Assembly (NCBI GenBank): GCA_943846595.1
Contig: OX044355.1
Coordinates: 62,001 to 126,000, forward strand
Direction: 5' to 3'
DNA length: 64,000 nt
Source of the DNA: an uncultured Polaribacter sp.
GTDB taxonomy: Bacteria; Bacteroidota; Bacteroidia; Flavobacteriales; Flavobacteriaceae
In this document: positions 54,408-63,200 of the stretch, piece by piece
Numbering within the stretch: the first letter of the stretch is position 1
Layout of the letters: the number at the start of each line of letters is the position of its first letter
Notes under the pieces: model-generated
What the model was told of the DNA's origin: nothing
Databases searched by the model: none
The model's input: the letters and a program-made list of their open reading frames with translations, nothing else
Program-made: the position numbers and the translations under genes

Positions 54408-56018
54408 CTACAATGCATAACGTTGTGGTCCTCCCCTTCGGATTTCTTCGCTTGCTAAATCTTCAAATTGTTTAAAGTTTATACGAAATGCATTGGATAG
54501 TTTAAAGGCTGTTTTGTAGTAAGCTGCATCATTGTTCCAGGTAGCTCTTGGACTTAACAATTCAGAGGGCACTCCTGGACAAGTTCTTGGTTGTGCAACT
54601 CCAAAAACAGAATGTATGTGGTAATTTTCATAGGTATAATTTCCTAAATCTCCGTTTAAAACTGCAGAAATCATAGCTCTAGTATATTTTAGCGACATTC
54701 TTCTTCCTACTCCGTATTGACCTCCAGACCAGCCGGTATTGATCAACCAAACATTGACGCCTGCTTCCTGCATTTTCTCACTTAGCATTTCTGCATATCG
54801 TGTAGGGTGTAAAGGCATAAAAGGGGCCCCAAAACAGGCTGAAAAACTTGGCGTTGGTTCGGTAACTCCTGCTTCTGTTCCCGCAACTTTTGCCGTATAT
54901 CCAGAAATAAAATGATAAGCAGCTTGGCTTGGAGTTAGTTTAGAGATGGGAGGTAAAACACCAAAAGCATCGGCTGTTAAGAAAAATATATTTTTTGGAT
55001 TTTTACCTATTGACGGTGTTTGAATATTTTTGATATGGTCAATCGGGTAACTTACTCTTGTGTTTTGTGTAATAGCAGTATCTGAAAAATCGACCGCTCC
55101 ATTACTATCTAGGACAACATTTTCTAAAATAGCGCCTTTTTTAATCGCTGCATAAATTTCTGGCTCTTGCTTTTGCGATAAATGAATCACCTTTGCATAA
55201 CAACCTCCTTCAAAATTAAAAACGGTATTTTCTGCGGTCCAACCATGTTCATCATCACCAATTAAGCTTCTGTTTGGATCCGTTGATAAGGTGGTTTTTC
55301 CGGTTCCAGAAAGTCCAAAGAAAATAGCGGTATCTCCATCTTTACCAATATTAGCTGAACAATGCATTGGCAATGTCTTTTTAAAGACTGGAAGAATAAA
55401 ATTTAGTGCAGAAAATATGCCTTTTTTAATTTCACCGGTATAACCTGTGCCTCCAATTAGGGCAACTTTCTTTGTAAAATTTAAAATTGCAAAATTATGT
55501 TGGCGGGTCCCATCTTCTTCTGGGTCTGCCATAAAACCAGGTGCATTGATGATTGTCCATTCTGGAGAAAAATCTTCTAGTTCAGATGCTGTTGGGCGCA
55601 AAAACATATTGTATGCAAACATATTACTCCAAGGATATTCATTGACAACCCGAAGGGACAGTTTATAGTTTTCATCTGCACAGGCAAAGGAATCTCTCAC
55701 AAAAATTTCTTTCCCAGAAAGGTAATTGGTAACTTTGTGATAAAGCGTATCAAACTTATCAGCATCGAATGGTATGTTTATATCACTCCACCAAACTTCG
55801 TCTTTTGTTACCGCATCTTTGACAATAAAACGATCCTTTGGAGATCTTCCCGTAAATTCCCCCGTATTAACAGCAATTGCTCCTAATGAGGTAGTTCTTC
55901 CTTGTTTTTTTTCAATAGTCAATGCATGTAATTCATCAGAGGTTAATTGATAACGAATGGATGCATTTTTGATTCCTAAATTAATGAACGAAATCGATTT
56001 CGTTTTTAAATCTGTCAT
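54408..56018 (-). CDS. pckA: ATP-dependent phosphoenolpyruvate carboxykinase
   Basis: A 536-residue enzyme converting oxaloacetate and ATP to phosphoenolpyruvate, the first step of gluconeogenesis. The kinase-1a P-loop GLSGTGKTTLS (about 233-243), the kinase-2 motif IGDDEHGWT (about 252) and FNFEGGCYAKVI identify the ATP-type. FTGRSPKDRFIV near the N terminus binds substrate. Full length. Confidence 0.97.
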   Translation of the reverse strand: MTDLKTKSISFINLGIKNASIRYQLTSDELHALTIEKKQGRTTSLGAIAVNTGEFTGRSPKDRFIVKDAVTKDEVWWSDINIPFDADKFDTLYHKVTNYLSGKEIFVRDSFACADENYKLSLRVVNEYPWSNMFAYNMFLRPTASELEDFSPEWTIINAPGFMADPEEDGTRQHNFAILNFTKKVALIGGTGYTGEIKKGIFSALNFILPVFKKTLPMHCSANIGKDGDTAIFFGLSGTGKTTLSTDPNRSLIGDDEHGWTAENTVFNFEGGCYAKVIHLSQKQEPEIYAAIKKGAILENVVLDSNGAVDFSDTAITQNTRVSYPIDHIKNIQTPSIGKNPKNIFFLTADAFGVLPPISKLTPSQAAYHFISGYTAKVAGTEAGVTEPTPSFSACFGAPFMPLHPTRYAEMLSEKMQEAGVNVWLINTGWSGGQYGVGRRMSLKYTRAMISAVLNGDLGNYTYENYHIHSVFGVAQPRTCPGVPSELLSPRATWNNDAAYYKTAFKLSNAFRINFKQFEDLASEEIRRGGPQRYAL

Positions 56019-56102
56019 CTATTTTATTTTAAAGTTTGTTGGCTTCAAAATTACATAATATTTTAGAATCGACTTGTTATTTAATAGCGAATTAATGATT
56101 TA

Positions 56103-56483
56103 TTACTTTTTGCGTAATTTGTTTAAAAATATCACAATCAATAAACTCCAGCCTGCGATTAAAAATAGCCCACCCAATGGGGTTATAAACCAAATTGATT
56201 TTGCCGTAATCCGTGTCAGTTGGAGTAGGTATATCGACCCTGAAAACAGGAAAACCCCAGCAAAAAATAAGGAACTGATCTTGTTCTTTTGAGTTGTTGA
56301 AAACCCGTCGTAAGTATTGACAAATAACAATACAATGACATGATACATCTGATAGCGCACCGCCGTTTCAAAGCTTAAAAGTTGTGCTGAACTCAGTATT
56401 TCTTTCAGAGCATGTGCTCCAAAAGCCCCTAATATGACGGCGACCAATCCTAAAAAACAAGTAATTACTAAATTTTTAAACAT
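56103..56483 (-). CDS. DUF423 membrane protein
   Basis: A 126-residue protein with four hydrophobic helices and the DUF423 signature GAFGAHALKEILS (about 20-32) plus YQMYHVIVLL and FAGVFLFSGSIYLL. Function unknown in spite of wide distribution. Divergent from the saccharopine-dehydrogenase-like gene. Confidence 0.9.
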   Translation of the reverse strand: MFKNLVITCFLGLVAVILGAFGAHALKEILSSAQLLSFETAVRYQMYHVIVLLFVNTYDGFSTTQKNKISSLFFAGVFLFSGSIYLLQLTRITAKSIWFITPLGGLFLIAGWSLLIVIFLNKLRKK

Positions 56484-56554
56484 TTTATAGTGTTTCTGTT
56501 AAATTTTAAACAATTAGACTATCTTAGTCTCGTACAAAAATACACGATTTATTT

Positions 56555-57925
56555 ATGAAAAATATATTGATTATTGGTGCTGGGAAGTCAAGTGCTGCTC
56601 TAATAAAATACCTTTTGGATAAATCAGATACAGAAAAACTACAACTTAGGATTGGTGATATTGCGACTTTATACGCAGAAAAGCTCATTAACAAACACCC
56701 AAATGCAACGGCAATTGTATTGGATGTTTTTAATAAAAAACAGCGAGAAACCGAGATTAAGAAGGCGGATCTTGTAATTTCTATGTTGCCAGCAAGGTTT
56801 CACATCGAAGTTGCCAAAGATTGCATTACCTTCAAAAAACATATGGTCACTGCGTCCTATATTTCTAGGGAGATGAAGGCATTAGATAGTCAAGTAAAAG
56901 AAAATGGACTGGTCTTTATGAACGAAATTGGGTTGGATCCAGGAATTGACCATATGAGCGCTATGCAAGTTATTGACCGTATTAAAAGCAATGGTGGAAA
57001 AATGTTATTGTTCGAGTCTTTTTGTGGTGGAATCGTTGCACCTGAGAGCGATACCAACTTATGGAATTATAAATTCACGTGGAACCCACGAAATGTAGTA
57101 TTGGCAGGTCAGGGGGGTGCCGCGATGTTTATCCAGGAAGGCACCTACAAATACATCCCTTATCATAAATTGTTTCGAAGAACGGAGTTTTTAAAAATAA
57201 ACGATAGTGGCAATTTCGAAGCCTATGCCAATAGAGATTCACTGAAATACAGGAGTGTCTATGGACTGGATGACATTCCAACAATGTACCGAGGAACCAT
57301 TCGAAAAGTAGGTTTTTCTAGAGCTTGGAATATTTTTGTCCAGTTGGGAATGACTGATGATTCCTATACCATTCAAAATTCAGAAAATATGAGTTATCGT
57401 GATTTTGTAAATTTATTTCTCGCCTACTCTCCTTCTGACTCAGTAGAATTGAAACTACGTTCTTATTTGAAGATTGATCAAGATGATTTGATGTGGGCAA
57501 AATTGGTAGAATTGGATATTTTCAATGCAGAAAAGAAAATTGAACTCAAAAATGCAACGCCTGCACAAATGCTGCAAAAAATTCTAGAAGATGCATGGAC
57601 TTTAGATGCCGATGACAAAGACATGATTGTAATGCAACATCTTTTTGGATATGAGCTTCATGGAGTAAAAAAACAAATTGAAAGTAGCTTTGTTGTGAAG
57701 GGGGGAAATCAAATCTACACCGCCATGGCTAAAACGGTTGGACTGCCGGTTGCAATTGCTGCTTTAAAAATTTTAAAAAAAGAAATCAAAACTCCAGGAG
57801 TACAATTGCCAATAACCAAGGAAGTCTATGAACCAATTTTGAAAGAATTGGAAGAGTACGGTATTGTTTTTAAAGAAAAAAACGTACCCTATCTTGGGTA
57901 CAACCCAAACAATGTAAGAGGGTAA
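56555..57925 (+). CDS. Saccharopine dehydrogenase-family protein
   Basis: A 456-residue NAD(P)-dependent oxidoreductase. The Rossmann motif is IIGAGKSSAALIKYL (about 5-19); NEIGLDPGIDHMSAM (about 128) and ESFCGGIVAPESDTNLWNYK match LYS9-like saccharopine reductases. In Bacteroidota such proteins may take part in lysine degradation or a related reaction; no lysine pathway gene is adjacent. A short palindrome AGACT-N5-AGTCT at 56516-56530 lies in its promoter region. Confidence 0.88.
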   Translation: MKNILIIGAGKSSAALIKYLLDKSDTEKLQLRIGDIATLYAEKLINKHPNATAIVLDVFNKKQRETEIKKADLVISMLPARFHIEVAKDCITFKKHMVTASYISREMKALDSQVKENGLVFMNEIGLDPGIDHMSAMQVIDRIKSNGGKMLLFESFCGGIVAPESDTNLWNYKFTWNPRNVVLAGQGGAAMFIQEGTYKYIPYHKLFRRTEFLKINDSGNFEAYANRDSLKYRSVYGLDDIPTMYRGTIRKVGFSRAWNIFVQLGMTDDSYTIQNSENMSYRDFVNLFLAYSPSDSVELKLRSYLKIDQDDLMWAKLVELDIFNAEKKIELKNATPAQMLQKILEDAWTLDADDKDMIVMQHLFGYELHGVKKQIESSFVVKGGNQIYTAMAKTVGLPVAIAALKILKKEIKTPGVQLPITKEVYEPILKELEEYGIVFKEKNVPYLGYNPNNVRG

Positions 57926-57926
57926 A

Positions 57927-58649
57927 TTACATTTTCAAATAAAAATCTTTCGTCAAATTCATATATGCTTGTGTATATCGATGACGAATGACTTCTATGG
58001 TTAATGTGGTCGCTAGTGGTTCATTTGAATGTAGCGAAAACTCAAGTAAACTTCTTTTAATTGCTGCCGTTGCAGTTCCTCTAACGTGACAAACACGGTG
58101 TAAAAACAAGTGATATTTTGCTGCCAATTTTATAAAATAAGCCTCCTCTTTATAAGGGATAATGGTTGTGAAAACCCCATTCTCAGAAATAATTTTGGAA
58201 ACCCCTTTCAATAAATTTTCAAAAGATAAAGCCGAAGCAAATCGCGCTTTATTTCTTGCCGCATTTTTGGTCTCAAAGTCATCGGTGTAAAAGGGTGGAT
58301 TTGAGATGATCAAATCATAAGTTGCTGCTTCCGCTGCGATTTCGTTTGCAAATTCTTGAAAACTGGCATGATATCCATACAGGCGATCGGCCCAATGAGA
58401 GCCTTCAAAATTCTGCACCGTTTGCTCATACGCATTCTCATCAATCTCAACAGCATCGATGGTCATCGCATCACAACGTTGGGCCAACATCAAAGCAATA
58501 AGCCCTGTACCTGCTCCAATATCTAAAACAGTATCCGGATCATTTTCTATAGAACTCCAAGCACCTAACAAGACGCCATCTGTTCCCACTTTCATGGCAG
58601 TTTTATCTTGATGAATTGTAAATTCTTTAAATTGGAATGGTTTTGACAA
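57927..58649 (-). CDS. tRNA1(Val) (adenine-N6)-methyltransferase-like protein
   Basis: A SAM-dependent methyltransferase of the TrmN6/YfiC group. DIGAGTGLIALMLAQR is the SAM site and IISNPPFYTDD the NPPF/Y catalytic motif for N6-adenine methylation; in E. coli the enzyme modifies A37 of tRNA-Val. No ATG is available: the frame opens with GTG at 58694, but homologues begin MSKPFxF, so TTG 58649 (giving MSKPFQFKEFTIHQDK, 240 residues) is preferred. Convergent with the saccharopine gene, 1 bp between stops. Confidence 0.85.
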   Translation of the reverse strand: MSKPFQFKEFTIHQDKTAMKVGTDGVLLGAWSSIENDPDTVLDIGAGTGLIALMLAQRCDAMTIDAVEIDENAYEQTVQNFEGSHWADRLYGYHASFQEFANEIAAEAATYDLIISNPPFYTDDFETKNAARNKARFASALSFENLLKGVSKIISENGVFTTIIPYKEEAYFIKLAAKYHLFLHRVCHVRGTATAAIKRSLLEFSLHSNEPLATTLTIEVIRHRYTQAYMNLTKDFYLKM

Positions 58650-58724
58650 TGTCAATCTGGGTTTTAAACGAAAAAGTTCTGCGAAATGAAACACAGAACT
58701 TTTTTAAAATTTAGCAATCATTTG

Positions 58725-58809
58725 CAGAGAGGAAGGGATTCGAACCCTCGATACGTTGCCGTATACACACTTTCCAGGCGTGCGCCTTCGACCACTCGGC
58801 CACCTCTCT
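58725..58809 (-). tRNA. tRNA-Ser (anticodon GGA)
   Basis: The minus strand folds as an 85-nt class II tRNA: acceptor AGAGAGG pairs with CCTCTCT, D arm GGCCGAGTGGTCGAAGGC, anticodon loop CTGGAAA with GGA (reads UCC and UCU), a long variable arm and the T arm with GGTTCGAATCC. G is the discriminator base, typical of tRNA-Ser. The 5' end overlaps the rimM stop codon by 2 bases. Confidence 0.95.
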
Positions 58810-59332
58810 ATAAATACAAGGCAATTAATCCTTCCGGAGTTTCTACTTGTATTGTATTGTTTTCTTTATCTACTTTCTTGATGAAATCATCAATCATTGG
58901 AATAAAAATTTCAGTTCCATCTCTGTCAATTTCAAAAAGAGGTTGGGCGGCTTTGTCATTGATATGAACAATTGTACCCACTTCTCCAAAATTTACATCA
59001 ACAACTGTAAAACCAATTACTTCATGAAAATAAAACTTATTTCCTTCCAGTTTTGGCAATAAATCCATTGGTAAATAAATGCCGCATTTCAGAATGGAAT
59101 CTGCTGCTTCATCAGAATACACATCTTCAAATTGAACTCGCAACTGATTTCCTTTGTGCAATGAACTTTTTTCAATAAAAAATGGAACCAGATTTGTGCC
59201 GAATTCGACATACACTGATTCCATTTCCTTGTACAACTCAGGCTCGTCAGTATCTAATTTGATAACTACCTCCCCTTTAAAACTATATTTTGTTACGATT
59301 TTGCCTAAATAAAAACAATCTTCTTTACGCAT
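58808..59332 (-). CDS. rimM: Ribosome maturation factor RimM
   Basis: A 174-residue 16S rRNA processing factor that binds ribosomal protein S19 during 30S head assembly. The N-terminal RimM domain (about 8-90, YLGKIVTKYSFKGEVVIKLD) and the PRC barrel (about 97-170, FYFHEVIGFTVVD, ALPLFEIDRDG-like PLFEIDRDG) are complete. It follows rpsP by 18 bp, the common rpsP-rimM pairing. Its TAG overlaps the first 2 bases of tRNA-Ser. Confidence 0.94.
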   Translation of the reverse strand: MRKEDCFYLGKIVTKYSFKGEVVIKLDTDEPELYKEMESVYVEFGTNLVPFFIEKSSLHKGNQLRVQFEDVYSDEAADSILKCGIYLPMDLLPKLEGNKFYFHEVIGFTVVDVNFGEVGTIVHINDKAAQPLFEIDRDGTEIFIPMIDDFIKKVDKENNTIQVETPEGLIALYL

Positions 59333-59350
59333 TGTCGTAGCTCTTATAAT

Positions 59351-59896
59351 TTATTCTGCTGCTTTTTCTGCTGCTTCGTCAATGGTTTCAGGAGCTGCTT
59401 CAGTCTCAGCCTCAGCAACAACTTCTTCAACTACTTCCTCTTCAACAACAGGTTTTGCTGCTTCAATTCTTGCTTCATTTACTGCTTTCTCAGCGGCTAA
59501 TGCTGCTGCTTTCGATTCAGATTGTGCTTTTGATAATCCTGCTTCTTTATCAGAAATTTTTGCTGCTTTTTCTTCCAACCAAGCTGCAAACTTTGCATCT
59601 GCTTGTTCTTGCGTTAAAGCACCTTTACGAATACCACCAACTAAATGATTTTTTAACATCGCACCTTTGTAAGATAAAATGTTTTTTGCAGTATCTGTTG
59701 GTTGTGCGCCATTTTGTAACCATGCTACAGCAAGATCAATGTTTAAGTTGATTTCTGCTGGGTTTACATTTGGATTGTAGGTACCTAATTTCTCTAAGTA
59801 TTTACCATCTCTTTTAGCACGTGCATCTGCGGCAACAATCCAATAGAATGGTTTTCCTTTTTTACCGTGTCTCTGTAATCTAATTTTTACTGACAT
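59351..59896 (-). CDS. rpsP: 30S ribosomal protein S16 with long alanine/glutamate-rich tail
   Basis: A 181-residue bS16. The first 80 residues are the conserved domain (VKIRLQRHGKKGKPFYWIVA and WLQNGAQPTDTAKNILS). From about 115 on, a low-complexity tail rich in Ala, Glu and Val (EEEVVEEVVAEAETEAAPE) extends the protein to twice the length of E. coli S16; such tails are common in Bacteroidota. A TACTTTTG -7 box at 59973-59966 probably drives rpsP-rimM. Confidence 0.95.
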   Translation of the reverse strand: MSVKIRLQRHGKKGKPFYWIVAADARAKRDGKYLEKLGTYNPNVNPAEINLNIDLAVAWLQNGAQPTDTAKNILSYKGAMLKNHLVGGIRKGALTQEQADAKFAAWLEEKAAKISDKEAGLSKAQSESKAAALAAEKAVNEARIEAAKPVVEEEVVEEVVAEAETEAAPETIDEAAEKAAE

Positions 59897-60234
59897 AATT
59901 TATTAATTTGTGAAGGTTCTCGACCTCGATTATTAAAAATCTTACCATCTCGTAGTAAGTGGGCGCAAAAGTACAAAAACCTTTTGAAACTAAAAGACTG
60001 AATTTTCAATATTTTTTAATCGCTTTAAATCAACCTTCACGCGCAACATATTTTCAAAAAGAATAGGTACACAAACAAAAACCTGCTTTGGCTTACATTA
60101 AAAGCGCCTCTTGCTATTACAATTGGTGATAACAACTATGAATAGTTAATAACTTCCGATTAAAAATCTTATGAAAAAATGTAAATTTACAATCCGTTTT
60201 AAGCATATAAAATCATCAACAAACATCTTTTTTC
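59897..60234. promoter_or_regulatory. Divergent promoter region between rpsP and dnaE
   Basis: 338 bp without genes. On the minus strand TACTTTTG (59973-59966) lies about 70 bp before the rpsP start. For dnaE no convincing -7 box was found. Confidence 0.45.
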
Positions 60235-63200
60235 ATGTACTTAATTTTTGATACAGAAACTACAGGTTTACCTAAGAGTTGGAATGCCCCAATTACCAAC
60301 ACAGACAACTGGCCTCGATGTGTGCAAATTGCATGGCAATTGCATGATGGAATGGGAAATGTCATAGAACACAATGATTTCCTAATAAAACCAGAAGGAT
60401 ACAACATTCCCTACGATGCAGAGAGAATTCATGGAATTTCAACGGAGTTGGCAACAGAACAAGGAATTTCTTTAGCAGAAGGACTGGTTTTATTTAATGA
60501 AGCCTTGGAAAAAACCACCTTTATTGTGGGTCAAAATGTAAATTTTGATTTGAATATTATGGGTTGTGAATTTCACAGACTGGGTGTTGAGAATAAACTA
60601 ACCTCCCTCCCTGTTTTAGATACTTGTACCGAAAAAACGGCATTGCTGTGCCAGATCCCTGGAGGGCGTGGTGGAAAATTTAAATTACCCACCTTAACAG
60701 AACTACACACACATTTATTCGGCACTGGTTTTGGTGACGCACACAATGCAACTGCCGACGTAGAAGCAACTACGCGTTGTTTTTTGGAGTTAATCCGTTT
60801 AAGAAAATTCACAAAAGAACAATTAGAAGTAAGTCCAGACTACATTAAAAGCTTCTCAGAAACCAATCCGAATCCAATTCAGGTACTTGGATTAAAACAC
60901 ATCAACCTAAAGAGAGAAAGTGAAAAAATAAGAAAACGTCTTGAAAAATTAAAAGACACCCAAGCAACTAAATCGACTTCCGACGGGCTGGCGGAAATGG
61001 AAAATGTGCAATTCTCGCACTTGCACAATCATACACAGTTTTCCGTTTTACAATCGACCATGCAAATTGGAAATATTATAAAAGCTGCCGCAAAGGACAA
61101 CATGCCTGCAGTTGCCATTACAGATACGGCAAACATGATGGGTTCTTTTCATTTTGTAAGTGCTATATTAAAGCACAACAAAACAGCAACAACTCCAATG
61201 AAACCAATTATTGGATGTGAATTTAATGTTTGTGGAGATCACAGAAATAAATCGGTAAAGGACAACGGGTACCAAATTGTTTTATTGGCAAAAAATAAAA
61301 GAGGCTATCACAACTTAGCAAAAATGTCATCCATTGCATTTGTAGATGGGTTTTACTATGTTCCAAGAATCGATAGAGAAATCATTCAAAAATACAAAGA
61401 AGACATTATTGTTTTAACGGGGAACCTCAATGGTGAAGTGCCTAGTAAAATTCTAAACCTTGGAGAAAAACAAGCCGAAGAAGCACTGCTATGGTGGAAG
61501 TCTGAGTTTAAAGACGATTTTTATATTGAATTGATGCGTCACCATCAACAAGATGAAAAAATTGTAAATGAAACTTTATTAAAATTCTCTAAAAACCATC
61601 ATATAAAAGTAGTTGCTACCAACAACACCTTCTACTTAACACAAGAAGATTCCAATGCACACGATATTTTATTGTGTGTAAAAGATGGTGAAAAGCAAGC
61701 AACCCCTATTGGAAAAGGACGTGGCTATCGTTATGGATTGCCAAACGACGAATACTATTTTAAGTCTAGCCAAGAGATGAAAACCCTCTTTGCAGACTTG
61801 CCAGAAGCCATCATTAACATTCAAGAAGTTGTCGGTAAAATCGAAATTTTCACCCTCGCCCGTGATGTTTTATTACCCGCATTTGACATTCCAGATGAAT
61901 TCAAAGACCCCAAAGATGAAGAAGATGAAGGGAAAAGAGGAGAAAACAATTTTCTAAAACACCTTACATTCGTCGGTGCTAAAAAACGGTATGGCGAAAT
62001 TACAGCAGCTATTAAAGAGCGTTTGGATTTTGAGCTTTCTGTGATTGAAAAAACAGGATATCCTGGTTATTTCTTAATTGTAGAAGATTTTATTCGCGAA
62101 GCCAGAAACATGGACGTTGCCGTAGGTCCAGGTCGGGGTTCTGCCGCAGGTTCAGTAGTTGCATACTGCTTGTGGATTACCAATATAGACCCTATTAAAT
62201 ACGACCTTCTTTTTGAGCGCTTCTTAAATCCAGAACGTATTTCGATGCCCGATATTGATATTGATTTTGATGATGAAGGACGTGGAAGAGTAATGGATTA
62301 TGTGATTGAGAAATACGGTTCCAATCAAGTAGCACAAATCATTACTTACGGAACCATGGCTGCAAAGTCTTCCATTAGAGATACCGCAAGAGTGTTAGAT
62401 TTACCCCTTTTTGAAGCCGATCGTATTGCAAAACTAATTCCGCTCATTAAGCTAAAGAACATTTTTGGTGAAGATGCAAAAAGCAAAGGGAAAGTTGCTG
62501 GCTTAAGATCGGAAGAAAAACAATTGGTAGAAGAATTGAAGTCCATTTCTTATGGTAGTGATTTAGCCGCAGAAACCGTTAACAAAGCTACTATTCTAGA
62601 GGGTTCTGTAAGAAATACAGGAATTCATGCCTGTGGTGTTATTATCACACCTGGAGACATTACCAATTATGTTCCCGTCGCATTGGCCAAAGATTCGGAC
62701 ATGTATGTGACCCAATTTGACAACTCTGTAGTAGAATCTGCTGGTTTGTTGAAAATGGATTTTTTAGGATTGAAAACATTGACATTAATCAAAGATACCG
62801 TCAAAATTGTAAAAGCGAAACACAATGTCGATTTGGATCCAGAAAATTTTCCTTTGGATGATACAAAAACTTACGAATTGTTTCAAAAGGGAGAAACCGT
62901 GGGTATTTTTCAGTATGAATCTCCAGGAATGCAAAAACACATGCGATCTTTAAAACCGACTGTTTTTGCTGATTTAATTGCCATGAATGCCCTATACAGA
63001 CCTGGGCCCATGGAGTACATTCCTTCTTTTATTAATCGAAAACACGGAACGGAAGACATTGAGTATGATTTGCCAGCTATGGAAGAATATTTGGCAGAAA
63101 CCTATGGAATTACAGTCTACCAAGAGCAAGTAATGTTACTTTCCCAAAAACTAGCCAACTTTACAAAAGGGGAGGCCGATGTTTTACGGAAAGCGATGGG

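Noticed and set aside
59382..59751. Long plus-strand Ala/Ser- or Leu-rich frames opposite rpsP
   Set aside because: They are the antisense of the low-complexity Ala/Glu tail and core of S16; the repeat composition keeps the frame open by chance.
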